From Paenibacillus_AB sp036577625 (GTDB taxonomy: Bacteria; Bacillota; Bacilli; Paenibacillales; NBRC-103111), in assembly GCF_036577625.1 (NCBI RefSeq), contig NZ_JARBDC010000087.1:1-64000 (forward strand): a DNA stretch of 64,000 nt. The letters run 5' to 3'. The first letter of the stretch is position 1. The number at the start of each line of letters is the position of its first letter. Below are positions 16,402 through 25,904 of the stretch, in pieces. The notes beneath the pieces are model-generated. The model did no database searches. It was not told where the DNA came from and saw nothing but the letters and a program-made list of their open reading frames with translations. The position numbers were made by a program, and so were the translations under genes.

Positions 16402-16670
16402 CGCGCCCCCTCCTTACGTTGCGCAGATCGGATACCCAAATTATAACAAAGGTCGCTCGCGGAAAGTACGCAAAATAGGTAAAGAAAATTTTAAAATTCG
16501 CAATATTCTGTACAGATTCCGTTTCGGCCCGTGCGCTACGATAGGAGCAGCCCGACAGATCGCGGGAAAGCCGCGGAATCTGGTCCGGTACAACGCGATA
16601 CCGCTTTACCTTGCGGCGGGAAGCACGATGAAAGCGACCCGACACCTCTATAGAAACGGAGAGGCGGACT

Positions 16671-17411
16671 ATGACCTTGCGCCTGTATCTGATTCGCCAC
16701 GCGCAGCCTGCGAGCCAGGAGCCCGGCTACGACGGGGGACCGAACCCTCCGCTCGGCCGGAAAGGACGGCTTCAGGCGGAGCGGGTCGGCGGTCAAATGA
16801 AGCTTTGGGGCGTCGACGCGATTTACTCCAGTTGCATGCAGCGGACGCTGGAGACGGCTCGGCCGATTTACGAGCAAACGGGGGCTCCGTGGTACGTATG
16901 GCCCGCTCTGAGCGAAACGGACCGGCGAGGCTGGCCGCGAATCCGGGAACGCCTGGCGGCGGGGCGGATCGCGGCGGAGAGGTCCGCGGAAGCCGGGCTG
17001 AGGCTCGCTCACCCGAACCATATTCCGTTAAGCGCGCTGCGGGAGCGGTTCGGCACATTCGAGGCGGACCAGCCTTTTCCGTGGCCGGACGAATGGTGGC
17101 TTCCGCTGGAGGACGAAACCCGCGAGCAGGCCTACGGGAGAGCCGAACAAGCGCTGCGCCATCTTGTTGATCGCTACCGCGGGACGGACGCGCGCATCGC
17201 CGTCGTCTGCCACGGCGCGCTCGGCTCCGTGCTGCTGTCGCTGCTCGCGGGCTGTCCTCCGGTCGATCACAACACGTTCAGCCAAGCCCATGCCGCGATA
17301 TCGGCCGCCGATGTGCTCGAAAGCCATACGCAACTTCGATTCGTCAACTACGTAGGCCATCTGGAGCCGGAGGATGTGACCGAGGGCGTCGATTTCAGCC
17401 GGCCCGGCTAA
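16671..17411 (+). CDS. Histidine phosphatase superfamily protein
   Basis: The ATG at 16671 follows GGAGAGGCGG. The 246-residue protein begins LRLYLIRHAQP, whose RH pair carries the phosphohistidine, and has the second catalytic histidine in VVCHGALGSVL. The usual LGRKGRLQAE helix and a TLETARPIYEQTG stretch are also seen. Substrate is unknown; family members cleave phosphate from sugars, phosphoglycerate or other small molecules. It is the first gene of a three-gene run with an SBP and a metallophosphoesterase, so release of phosphate from an imported compound is a plausible but unproven role. Confidence 0.88.
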   Translation: MTLRLYLIRHAQPASQEPGYDGGPNPPLGRKGRLQAERVGGQMKLWGVDAIYSSCMQRTLETARPIYEQTGAPWYVWPALSETDRRGWPRIRERLAAGRIAAERSAEAGLRLAHPNHIPLSALRERFGTFEADQPFPWPDEWWLPLEDETREQAYGRAEQALRHLVDRYRGTDARIAVVCHGALGSVLLSLLAGCPPVDHNTFSQAHAAISAADVLESHTQLRFVNYVGHLEPEDVTEGVDFSRPG

Positions 17412-17459
17412 TACCCGCAACCCGTATCGCATACCGATTCCTTCAAGGGGAGATAGCGA

Positions 17460-18746
17460 ATGATTGGCAAAAACCGAACGTACGCCGTAACGCTGTGTAT
17501 GCTCGTTGCCTTAACCGCCGCTTCGGCCGGCTGCCAGCAGTCCGGGAAAACGCCGACCGCAAGCGCGCCGCCGGCGGAAGAGCCGATCGGCACCGAGCCG
17601 GTCAAGCTGACCGTATTCAAAGGCCAGGCAATCAGCGACGAAGAGTGGGATCAGATGCTCGTTCAGCCGCTCAAGAAAAAATATCCGCACATTACGCTCG
17701 AGCCGCTGAGCGGCAATTTGCCCGATATCGTCGCTTCGGGCGTCGTCCCCGATTTGCTGACGCAATTTAACGGGTATGTGACCGACTTTATTCCATATCA
17801 TTTATTAACGGACTTGACTCCCCTTCTTGCGAAGCACAAAATCGACTTGAATCGGTTCGACCCCGTTTACCTGGACGCCCTGCGGGTGCTGTCGGACAAA
17901 GGAGAACTGTACGGCCTTCCGTATTCGACCCAATTCAACGCGCTGTACTACAACAAAGATTTGTTCGACCGGTTCGGCGTCGCCTATCCGAAGGACGGCA
18001 TGACTTGGGAGGATGCGGCGCAATTGGCCGAAAAGCTGACCCGCCTGGAAGGGGGAACCCAGTACGTCGGGCTCAGCTACGAGCATATTTCCCGGCTCTC
18101 CTCCTCGTTGTCGCCCGATATCGTCGATATGAGGAAGGAGAAGGCCACCGTCAACAACGAGTTGTGGAAAAAGGTGTTCGAGCTCGGACACCGGATCAAT
18201 TCGATTCCGGGCAATGTGACGACCGGCAACGACGAGTTTATCAAAAACCGCAGAGTGGCGATGTACGCGACCGTCAATTTGCTGACCAAGCTGACCGATG
18301 CGGTCAAAAGCGGGCTGAACGTCGGCCTCGCGCAATATCCGAGCTTCAAGGAGCAGCCGAACGTATACGGCTACGTGGACGCGCACTATATGCTCGTCTC
18401 CCGGCAAAGCAAATACAAGGATCAGGCGATGCAGGTCATCGAGCTGTTTACGTCCGACGAGGTGCAGCGGCTGATGACCCGCAAGTTCGCCCGCCTCTCC
18501 CCGCTGCAGAACGCCGAGCTGAAAAAGCAGCTGGCCGCCGACATCCCGCAATTCGCGGGCATCGACCTCGGCCCGATTTTCAAAAGCAAGCCTTCCCCGG
18601 CGCCGGCTTTCTCGAAACATTACCGGGACGCGCGGAAGCTATTGATGGCCAAGTTCGACGAATACAACGAAGGGCAAAAAGACGTCAATACGGCGCTGCG
18701 GGAAGCCGAAGAAGGAATCAACAAAATGATAAGCGGCGTCAACTGA
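17460..18746 (+). CDS. Extracellular solute-binding lipoprotein (family 1), no permease nearby
   Basis: The ATG follows GGGGAG by seven bases and opens 428 residues with a signal peptide ending at the lipobox TAASAGC. The body has the family pattern NALYYNKDLFDRFGVAYPKDG and the C-terminal KDVNTALREAEEGINKMI. It is a close relative of the SBPs at 8966-10270 and 61424-62737. The gene is placed between a histidine phosphatase and a metallophosphoesterase on the same strand, with gaps of 48 and 53 bases, so the three are likely co-transcribed. No ABC permease or ATPase accompanies it. Confidence 0.88.
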   Translation: MIGKNRTYAVTLCMLVALTAASAGCQQSGKTPTASAPPAEEPIGTEPVKLTVFKGQAISDEEWDQMLVQPLKKKYPHITLEPLSGNLPDIVASGVVPDLLTQFNGYVTDFIPYHLLTDLTPLLAKHKIDLNRFDPVYLDALRVLSDKGELYGLPYSTQFNALYYNKDLFDRFGVAYPKDGMTWEDAAQLAEKLTRLEGGTQYVGLSYEHISRLSSSLSPDIVDMRKEKATVNNELWKKVFELGHRINSIPGNVTTGNDEFIKNRRVAMYATVNLLTKLTDAVKSGLNVGLAQYPSFKEQPNVYGYVDAHYMLVSRQSKYKDQAMQVIELFTSDEVQRLMTRKFARLSPLQNAELKKQLAADIPQFAGIDLGPIFKSKPSPAPAFSKHYRDARKLLMAKFDEYNEGQKDVNTALREAEEGINKMISGVN

Positions 18747-18799
18747 CCGCTGTTCGCCGCCGAATCCGGCAGCGGCCGCCGCATTCGGGAGGTGCCGGC

Positions 18800-19516
18800 T
18801 TGAAAGCTTTGCTGATCTCGGACATACACGCGAACATTTATGCGCTGGAAGCCGTATGGAGGGCCGAACGCGACAGCGACGTCGTATACTGTGCCGGAGA
18901 CCTGGTCGATTACGGCCCGTTTCCGCGCGAAGTGCTCGACTGGGTGCGGGAGCATCGGGCGATATGCGTGCAGGGGAACCATGACCGGGCGGTCGCCGCC
19001 GCTTACCGCGACGGCGAAACGCTGTGGAGCCTGGCCGACGAGGAGCTTCACTGGAAACATTGCAACGCCCGCCTGCTGACCGAGGAGGACGTACGGTTTC
19101 TGGAGGCGCTGCCCGAATCCGTGCCCTTTCTGCTCGATTCCGTCGGCTACAGCCTTCAACATATGTACGTCGGGTACGAGACGATCGTCAGCCTGCCGCA
19201 GTTTGAGGAATATTGGCAGATGCGAACGTCGGGGGAAAGCGGCGTTCGCGAAGCGCCGGAGCGGCGGCTCGTCTTCGGCCACACGCATCGCCGATGCGTC
19301 CATTATTTGAGCGACCGCGAGCTGTGGCTCAATCCGGGGAGCCTGTCGTACCGCAGAAAGGACGATCCGACCCGAATCGCCCATTACATAACGATTTCGG
19401 ACGACCGCATGGAGCTGAAAAGCGCGGACTACGATCGCTCTCCGCTATACCGGACCGTATCCGGCATGAAGTTAAACGAAGCGGAAAAAACGAAGGCGTT
19501 AGGATTTTTCCGGTAA
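18800..19516 (+). CDS. Metallophosphoesterase (YfcE/MJ0936-type)
   Basis: A TTG eight bases after GGGAGG gives 238 residues beginning LKALLISDIHANIYALEAV. The five metal-site blocks are present: SDIHAN, GDLVDYGP, GNHD, and FGHTH near residue 165, followed by WLNPGSLSYRR. Members hydrolyse phosphodiesters or phosphomonoesters with two metal ions. It ends the phosphatase-SBP operon and is followed directly by a strong terminator. Confidence 0.88.
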   Translation: MKALLISDIHANIYALEAVWRAERDSDVVYCAGDLVDYGPFPREVLDWVREHRAICVQGNHDRAVAAAYRDGETLWSLADEELHWKHCNARLLTEEDVRFLEALPESVPFLLDSVGYSLQHMYVGYETIVSLPQFEEYWQMRTSGESGVREAPERRLVFGHTHRRCVHYLSDRELWLNPGSLSYRRKDDPTRIAHYITISDDRMELKSADYDRSPLYRTVSGMKLNEAEKTKALGFFR

Positions 19517-19534
19517 CCGAAACGATCGAACGGG

Positions 19535-19563
19535 AAAAGCTGCCTGTTCGGGCAGCTTTTTCA
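19535..19563 (+). terminator. Terminator of the phosphatase-SBP-phosphoesterase operon
   Basis: AAAAGCTGCC pairs with GGCAGCTTTT around a TGTTCG loop, 19 bases after the stop codon; the arm itself supplies the T-run. Confidence 0.85.
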
Positions 19564-19639
19564 GGCGGGATCGAAATCCCGGCATTATTCGTTTGCGGTT
19601 CTGAACGAAAACGTGCAGGACCGTCAACGCTTTTCCGCA

Positions 19640-20293
19640 TTAAAAATGCTCGATTACCCATTTGCGAACGGAGGGCAGCCGGTACAGAACGGCCGCCTGT
19701 TTCAGATTCAATAGCCCCACTTCGACCGATGTCTCGATATAACCGACGATCTGATCAAACGTAAAAACAGCAAGCTGTTCGTTCAAATCTTTCTTTTCGT
19801 ACTCCATATCGGCCACTACATAAGGAATGAATGCTTCAACATCTTTGGAACGAACCTCCTGCAAATCAACGATTGCCGGAAAATAACCGAGCCTTTTTCT
19901 CAAGTCGTCCGCAAAGCCGTAGTATTCCAACAATGTCCCGTTAAGCAATCGGAAATCGTTATGGTACAAATGGTGCAATTCTTTATTGGCTTCCATTCGG
20001 TTCCTCAACCAAGGCAGATTAAAGCCTTTCAGCCATAGATCGTCGGCGATTAAATGCGTAAAATACCCCAATATATAATGACTTTCCACTTGCGAACTAT
20101 ATGTATGCAAAAATCCTTTATAATCAATGCATCTCGAGTAATCTTGCAGATCGCCTTTAAAGAAATGCGATTCGTTTTTAGTTGAAACGGCATCCGGAGC
20201 GATGCTTCCGAGCAAAAACGGCGTTCGATCTTCGATCGACAGAGACTCCGCAATTTTGTTGGCAATAATCAAGTGCATGATTCTGGAACCCAT
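19640..20293 (-). CDS. Zinc-dependent phospholipase C-like protein
   Basis: An ATG four bases after TGAGGGGAAAC starts a 217-residue protein. It has the histidine/aspartate pattern of small zinc-dependent phospholipase C-fold proteins: MGSRIMHLIIANKIAE, LLGSIAPDAV, YILGYFTHLIADDLW and HHLYHNDF. There is no signal peptide. Members are widespread in Firmicutes and of unknown substrate; several are annotated from the S1/P1-type fold only. The gene is AT-richer than the next ones and stands alone. Confidence 0.7.
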   Translation of the reverse strand: MGSRIMHLIIANKIAESLSIEDRTPFLLGSIAPDAVSTKNESHFFKGDLQDYSRCIDYKGFLHTYSSQVESHYILGYFTHLIADDLWLKGFNLPWLRNRMEANKELHHLYHNDFRLLNGTLLEYYGFADDLRKRLGYFPAIVDLQEVRSKDVEAFIPYVVADMEYEKKDLNEQLAVFTFDQIVGYIETSVEVGLLNLKQAAVLYRLPSVRKWVIEHF

Positions 20294-20448
20294 GTTTCCC
20301 CTCACCCCTCGACTTCTCTGCATACAACTACAATTTAAGGCTATTGCCCAACGATCGCCGCCGGAAAAGGACACCTTCATTGTATCACGGAGATCCGTTG
20401 CCAATGACTGATTTATGACTGATGTTGACTGATACATACAAGGTTTAA

Positions 20449-20490
20449 CGAAAAAGCGCCATCGCGATCGTCAAGATCGGATAGCGCCAT
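20449..20490 (-). terminator. Probable terminator of the propeller gene pair
   Basis: On the minus strand GGCGCTATCCGATC and GATCGCGATGGCGC form an imperfect stem around TTGAC, followed by TTTTTCG, shortly after the stop codon at 20506. Confidence 0.6.
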
Positions 20491-20505
20491 TCGTTTCATA
20501 CTAAA

Positions 20506-23500
20506 TCAACGCCGTCCCCACTGGTCGAGCAGATCGCGCGAAGCGGCCAGCAGCGTGCGCCGCGCTTCGGCCCATGCCGGTTCCGGCAAATCGGCTTCGG
20601 CCGCAATTTCGGCAAACCGCTCCATAAATTCGCCCGCTTTGTCCGCGTTCCCATTGCCGATAAAACGGGACGCCTGGCGCAGACTGCCGTTCAGCCGCGC
20701 ATACAGCGACTGCGGGATCGTTTGCCGCTCGCGCAGCGTTTCCACCTCCGCCGCCAGCTTGTCCGCGGTTGCGCGAACGACGATTTCGAGCCCGTCGCCC
20801 CGCACCGTCTCGCCTCGTACCGTTAGTTCCGGGTAGATCGTCGTTTTGCCGGGGGCGAGCCCTTCCAACTCGCCGTAGACGACGCTCGCCACGGTCGGAT
20901 CGCCGACGTTCCAGCGAACTCGGACGTCCGGTCCGGCCAAATCGACGGGGCGGCCGTTTCTCCAGGCGGCTTCCAGCCGAATCGGCTTGCGCTCCCCCCA
21001 TCCGACGACGCCGTCCCCCGCGTCGAAGGCGACGGTTCCGAGACGGATCGGCATATAGGCGATATCTTTCGAATTCGACGCGTAATACAAGCTGCCGTCG
21101 CGATCCAGGGCGAGCAGCGTCGTCGATTTGGCAAACTGCTCGTAATCGAGCGTCTGCGGGTCGATGACGGTGACGGACAAGCCGACGTTCGTATACAGCA
21201 AACCGTCCGCCCCGAAATACAAGTAAATCGGCCGCCACTGGCTCTTATCCGGTTCGATGTTGTAGATCACCCGGCTTTTGACGACATCCAGCGTATCCGG
21301 ATCGAGCGCGAATATCGTGCCGAGGCTGGCCCCCCAAAGCAGTCCGTCGGGGCCGAATGCCAAATCGCCGATGACGAGCGGCCCCGGCAATCCGGGAATG
21401 TCAAGCGTCCGCTCCGCCAATTTCCGCTCGCCGGCCACGTCCCAGACGAACAGCTTCGCTTCGCTTTCCGTCGGAGCGATGCCGAGCCCGCCGAAAACGG
21501 ACGTGCTCCCGTACAATTTGCCGTCTCGGTACGCCATTCCGATAACGCTTTGATTCGGCACGACCCGGCTGTGGTCGTATTCGTTCCACGTTCCGTAGAC
21601 GCCGTCGTATACGGTCAGCGTGCCGCCCAGCTTGCCGTACGCCGGTATCGTGCCGATAAACAGCCTCCTTCCGTCCGACTCGAAAATGAACGGCCGGTCC
21701 TGCCCGCCGACGATATGGGCCGGGTGGGGGTTTTGTTCCGGGAGGCTGCCGAATTTCCACGGCTGCGCCGGGTCGTATTCGTAAATGCGGGCGCCGGCAT
21801 AAACGCCGAAATACACTTTGTCGCCCAAGTAGCCGACGCCCTCGACCTGATGCAAGCCCTGCTCCTGCACGTCGAACCGGCGATATACCGTGTCGTACAC
21901 CGATACGCCCTTGTGATAGCCTCCGACGTATAAATGACCGTCCGGCCCGTAGCTCATCGACTGCATCGCGACCCCCTGCGCGTCCATATCGAGCTTCGGC
22001 GTTTCGACCGCTCCGCTCTGCGGATCGTATACGAAATATTCGCCGTTCAGCGTAACGCCGAGCAATACCGTCCGCCCGGCGAGCGGCCCCGCATCCGGTA
22101 CCCCCCACGCGAGCGCTTTGACGTCCGAGTCCTGCATGTAGTCCGGCAAAGCCGCCGTTTCGGTCCGCGCGTTCGTCGTCAAATCGTAGCGATACAGCTT
22201 GTCCGCGTATTTGTAATAGATGTATCGCCCGTCGATCGGATAAGGGGGGGATACCTCGCCGCTGTACGGAAAGCCGCCGATCGTCGCATGCGTCGCTTCG
22301 TCGAGCACGAACGCGAACCGGCTGCTTTCCACAAACAGTTTCCCGCCGTAGATGCGCGTATCCTGGATAAAGGTGCCTTTGCTCGTCGTCGGAATTTCGA
22401 GCTTCTCCCCGGTCTGCCGGTCGTAGCGGACGAGCATCCGCGTTTCGGTTCCGCTGTAAGGACCGACGCCGACGTAGAGGTAGCGGTCCGTTACGCCGAC
22501 GCCTTCGGCATAGTCTTTGCCCGCTTTCATATTGCCGAGATCGCGGATCGCGCCCGTTTCGATCGCGTATTCGAACACCTTCGCCCCCGGATAGGTCGCT
22601 CCGTACAAATAGTTGCCGTCCGGAGACGGCTGCAGCGACCAGACGAATTTGCCGGAAGGATTGACGCCCAGATCGGTTAGCGTTTGCGCTGCCGGATCGT
22701 ATTTGTACAAGCGGCCGTTGTTGGAGCTGGCGAAATACACGTTGCGGTCCGCGCCGATCGCCATCGCCCATACGATGTTCGTGCCCGGCACCCGGGCGGC
22801 GAATTTCCGTTCGCCGGTCCACGCGTCGAGCGCATAAAACGTACCCGGCGCCCCGTTGGAATAAAAATACGTTTCCATGCGGCCGTTCGCCGTCATTCCG
22901 ATTGCCGCCGCTTGTCCGAGCTGAAGCGGCACCGCATCCGGGATGATGACCGGGTCGCCGAAATTGCCGCGGACATTCGCGTCTCTGCGCACGAGCCGCA
23001 CATTGTCGAAGTACGCATCGCACATCTCCGTAACGCCGCAGTACAGCAGCACGCGAACGGAAGCCGTTCCGGCCGGCGCCGTGCCGTCCGTCTGCAAATC
23101 GAACCAGGCGCCGTTCGTCGGCTGGATGAACATTCCGTCGCGGCTCAACCGCTGACCGGACGCATTCAAATATTCCACATGCATTTGCCCGCCGCCGCTG
23201 GCGACGTTCACTTTCGACGTCGCACGGAACATATCGCCCGGCTGCGCCGGCACGGATTCGCTGTATACCCCGGCGCTTTTATCGGCCCACGAGTCCCGAA
23301 TGCGCAGCGAGTAGCCGCCTTCGAACTTGACCGTCGGCGACAGCGAAGCTTCGCTGCCGACATACGGCGTCCAGCCGGGAATCGCGCCGCCCGGCGCGCC
23401 TTGCTCGAAATCCCCGTTTGCCGGCATATTCCCGTTCGCGTTTGCCGCTCCCGGGCTCGATACGGCGACGACGGAGCTTATCAGAAAAACGATCATTGCG

Positions 23501-23541
23501 TATACCATCGGCAGAGCCTTCCGTTTGCGGGCCGTTTTCAT
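20506..23541 (-). CDS. Secreted beta-propeller protein with N-terminal carbohydrate-binding-like domain
   Basis: The start at 23541 (10 bases after GGGAG) gives 1011 residues. A Sec signal peptide (MVYAMIVFLISSVVAVSSPG, cleaved after about residue 35) is followed by a jelly-roll module of CBM4/9 type (NGDFEQG ... WTPYVG ... YFDNVRLV, residues 40-190), then about 650 residues of PQQ/WD40-like blades with repeated YDPA, LYVGG and FGPDGLLWG motifs. Residues 860-935 resemble a bacterial Ig domain (PGKTTIYPELTVRG), and the last 70 form a helical tail. No catalytic motif was seen; polysaccharide or surface binding is the best inference. It lies 42 bases downstream of a paralogue without signal peptide. 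Confidence 0.8.
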   Translation of the reverse strand: MKTARKRKALPMVYAMIVFLISSVVAVSSPGAANANGNMPANGDFEQGAPGGAIPGWTPYVGSEASLSPTVKFEGGYSLRIRDSWADKSAGVYSESVPAQPGDMFRATSKVNVASGGGQMHVEYLNASGQRLSRDGMFIQPTNGAWFDLQTDGTAPAGTASVRVLLYCGVTEMCDAYFDNVRLVRRDANVRGNFGDPVIIPDAVPLQLGQAAAIGMTANGRMETYFYSNGAPGTFYALDAWTGERKFAARVPGTNIVWAMAIGADRNVYFASSNNGRLYKYDPAAQTLTDLGVNPSGKFVWSLQPSPDGNYLYGATYPGAKVFEYAIETGAIRDLGNMKAGKDYAEGVGVTDRYLYVGVGPYSGTETRMLVRYDRQTGEKLEIPTTSKGTFIQDTRIYGGKLFVESSRFAFVLDEATHATIGGFPYSGEVSPPYPIDGRYIYYKYADKLYRYDLTTNARTETAALPDYMQDSDVKALAWGVPDAGPLAGRTVLLGVTLNGEYFVYDPQSGAVETPKLDMDAQGVAMQSMSYGPDGHLYVGGYHKGVSVYDTVYRRFDVQEQGLHQVEGVGYLGDKVYFGVYAGARIYEYDPAQPWKFGSLPEQNPHPAHIVGGQDRPFIFESDGRRLFIGTIPAYGKLGGTLTVYDGVYGTWNEYDHSRVVPNQSVIGMAYRDGKLYGSTSVFGGLGIAPTESEAKLFVWDVAGERKLAERTLDIPGLPGPLVIGDLAFGPDGLLWGASLGTIFALDPDTLDVVKSRVIYNIEPDKSQWRPIYLYFGADGLLYTNVGLSVTVIDPQTLDYEQFAKSTTLLALDRDGSLYYASNSKDIAYMPIRLGTVAFDAGDGVVGWGERKPIRLEAAWRNGRPVDLAGPDVRVRWNVGDPTVASVVYGELEGLAPGKTTIYPELTVRGETVRGDGLEIVVRATADKLAAEVETLRERQTIPQSLYARLNGSLRQASRFIGNGNADKAGEFMERFAEIAAEADLPEPAWAEARRTLLAASRDLLDQWGRR

Positions 23542-23583
23542 CGGTTCAACCACTCCCTTTCCAGGTTCGTTGCGTTGCGGCCG

Positions 23584-25524
23584 TCAGCCGGCGTCGTCCG
23601 GCACGTAGGTCCATAGCGCCGAATCGTCCGACATATAAAGGCGACCGCTCGAATCCTGCGTCAAATACCGGAATCCGTCGCCGAGCATCGTCCACTCCAT
23701 CGTTTCCGGACGAATGCGAAAAAACTTCCGCTTCGCGTTCGTGCCGTATACGTTGCCGTCCCGGCCGATCGCCAGGTCGGCGTCCGCCCATACCGTCTCG
23801 TTCGTCTCGTTGCGCGGCAGCTTCGCCTCCAAGTACGCGATCGCGCCGGTCGCGGGATCGAATTTGAACAGATGATCGTCGGCGATCCCCCAAACGAGCC
23901 CGTCGGGTCCGTCCAGCAAACCGCTGACCGTGCCGCGGCCCGCGACCGGGACGATCTCGAGCGTTTTCTCCCCGGCGGCCGGATCGAAGACGAACAGCTT
24001 GCCCGAGCTTTCCGTCGGACCGCTCGTCCCGAGTCCGCCGTATATCGTCGTTCCTCCGTATACAAGTCCGTTTTTGTACAGCAGCGAAACGACTCCTTGG
24101 TCGCGAACGATATTTTTGTACACCTGCGTCTGACCTGTCGCCATATCGTAAACGGCAAGCGCTCCTTGCAGCGAATGCGTGTCGGGCACGGTGCCGACAA
24201 ACAGCTTGCCGAGCGGCTCCGCCCCGACAATCGCAAACGGTCTGTCCTGCCCGTACGGCGCCAGACTGAACAATTTGCGCGGGTTCCGGGCGCTCCACGG
24301 CTGGGCCGGATCGTATTCGTAAAGCTCCGCGTTGCCGTAAATGCCGGCATATACGTTTCCGCGGAAGCCGGCGATCGACTCGGCCTGGCCGAATTCCTTC
24401 GTCTCGGAAAACGTTCCGCCCGCGCAATCGTACGATGCGAAGCCGAGCATGTAGCCGCCGGCGTATACGCGGCCGTCTTCCGCGCCGTACAGGCTGCGAA
24501 TATGGACCGGGGCGCCCGCATGTCCGATCTTCCGTTCGACCGTGCGGCCGGTCGTTTTGTTATAGAGCAGCAGGCGCCCTCCCTCCGTCGACGAAACCAT
24601 CGTATGTCCCGGCCACTGCGGATCGCGCAGCTCCACGAACTTGGCATCATGGAAGTGAAGCGCTTTCACCGGTTCGTCCGGAAACCGGTCCTCGAACGTC
24701 CGGGTCGCCACATTGTACGCGCGCAGCCGCTTGCCGCCCATATAAACGCGCTCGCCGTCCCCGGGCATGACCGCGACCGTTTTGCAGCCCAACCCGATTC
24801 CCCCGTCCGGGTCGTAATATTCGACGGTTTCCGTCGCCGTATCGACGATAAGCAGGTGATCGGGCTTGCTTAACCGGATAAACAGCTTGCCGAGACCGTA
24901 GCCCATGCAAAAGACCGAGGAGTATTTCGAATACGCATGCGGCAAAAGCTTGGCGAGCAGCTCCTCCTTATGTCCGGTTGCGATATCGTAGCGGACCAGA
25001 CGGGCCGTTTGCCGGCCGAGTCCGGCGTAAAGCGCGTTTCGGAGCGGGTCGTACGCGAGCGAATCGAGATACTTTTCTTCCTCGTGCATTCGCCCGAGAT
25101 TGCGCACTTCGTTCGCGGCCGGATCGTAGGCAAACAATGTCGCGTTCGGGTATGTACCGGTGTATACAATGCCGTCATCGCTTTCCGTCAAATAGTAGAC
25201 GACCGTCTCTTCGCCGAGCCTTCCCAAATCCGTCAGCCGGTCGTCTCCCGGCTTGTACCGGTACAAGCGGCCGTTGCCGTACGTCCCGATATACACCGTT
25301 CCGTCGCTCGCCTGCTTCAGTCCCCAAGCTCCGTCAACGCCGGGCATGTCGATCGAGGCGACGATATCTCCCGTCATCGCGTCGGCGACGGCGAAAACCG
25401 TGCTGTCGTCCCCTCCTTTGATAACGGTGTAGACGACCGTTCTCCCCCGTTCGTCGCAGCCGATCGCGCTCCCGTTGTTAATCAGCAGACTGAGCGCGGT
25501 ACCTTTCCTCTCCAACGTCCCCAT
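23584..25524 (-). CDS. Cytoplasmic beta-propeller paralogue of the next gene
   Basis: The ATG at 25524 lies eight bases after GGAGG; a longer frame upstream has no such site. The 646-residue protein has no signal peptide and consists of propeller blades only. Long stretches match the secreted neighbour in order: ELYEYDPAQPWS against RIYEYDPAQPWK, GQDRPFAIVG against GQDRPFIFES, and IYGGLGTSGPTESSGKLFVFD against VFGGLGIAPTESEAKLFVWD. So the pair arose by duplication, with loss or gain of export signal and extra domains. No enzyme motif is visible. Its promoter carries a one-turn direct repeat. Confidence 0.8.
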   Translation of the reverse strand: MGTLERKGTALSLLINNGSAIGCDERGRTVVYTVIKGGDDSTVFAVADAMTGDIVASIDMPGVDGAWGLKQASDGTVYIGTYGNGRLYRYKPGDDRLTDLGRLGEETVVYYLTESDDGIVYTGTYPNATLFAYDPAANEVRNLGRMHEEEKYLDSLAYDPLRNALYAGLGRQTARLVRYDIATGHKEELLAKLLPHAYSKYSSVFCMGYGLGKLFIRLSKPDHLLIVDTATETVEYYDPDGGIGLGCKTVAVMPGDGERVYMGGKRLRAYNVATRTFEDRFPDEPVKALHFHDAKFVELRDPQWPGHTMVSSTEGGRLLLYNKTTGRTVERKIGHAGAPVHIRSLYGAEDGRVYAGGYMLGFASYDCAGGTFSETKEFGQAESIAGFRGNVYAGIYGNAELYEYDPAQPWSARNPRKLFSLAPYGQDRPFAIVGAEPLGKLFVGTVPDTHSLQGALAVYDMATGQTQVYKNIVRDQGVVSLLYKNGLVYGGTTIYGGLGTSGPTESSGKLFVFDPAAGEKTLEIVPVAGRGTVSGLLDGPDGLVWGIADDHLFKFDPATGAIAYLEAKLPRNETNETVWADADLAIGRDGNVYGTNAKRKFFRIRPETMEWTMLGDGFRYLTQDSSGRLYMSDDSALWTYVPDDAG

Positions 25525-25713
25525 TTCCGAAACCTCCAATACGATACGTTCGATTCGAATTTCGGATCGTGCCCTGCAGGCGCTCCCCCGGTCGTTCGTC
25601 CGGCTTACGTATATGCCGCGAGCGGCGTTCCGATACGAAGGCGCCTCGGCGGACATGTCCCGGATTCCACATCCCAACCGACGATTTCCGTTCGATCCCC
25701 CCTTACGTTTACT

Positions 25714-25768
25714 CTTTGGTATCCTTTGGTGTACTAAAAGTATATGTTCTGCCCTGTTTTTCTGTCAA
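25714..25768 (-). promoter_or_regulatory. SigA promoter of the propeller operon with CTTTGGT direct repeat
   Basis: On the minus strand TTGACA (25768-25763) and TATACT (25744-25739) are spaced by 18 bases. Just downstream, ACCAAAG occurs twice with a 10-base period (25730-25724 and 25720-25714), placed like a repressor site. The regulator is not identified. Confidence 0.75.
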
Positions 25769-25831
25769 TCATCATTTTTCAATGGGACTGATCCAACCTT
25801 CGCAGCATTTTGTATACTTAAGGGAACTAAT

Positions 25832-25868
25832 AAAAAAGGACGTCCCCTCCCGAAGGATGGTAACGTCC
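25832..25868 (-). terminator. Terminator of the CD3324-type gene
   Basis: On the minus strand GGACGT...ATCC-TTCG-GGAG...ACGTCC is followed by TTTTTTATT. It lies 37 bases after the final TGA of the interrupted gene, supporting the idea that the full frame once was the gene. Confidence 0.85.
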
Positions 25869-25904
25869 TCTGTCAACGTATTGGAGACCGCCCGCCGCGC
25901 CGGC

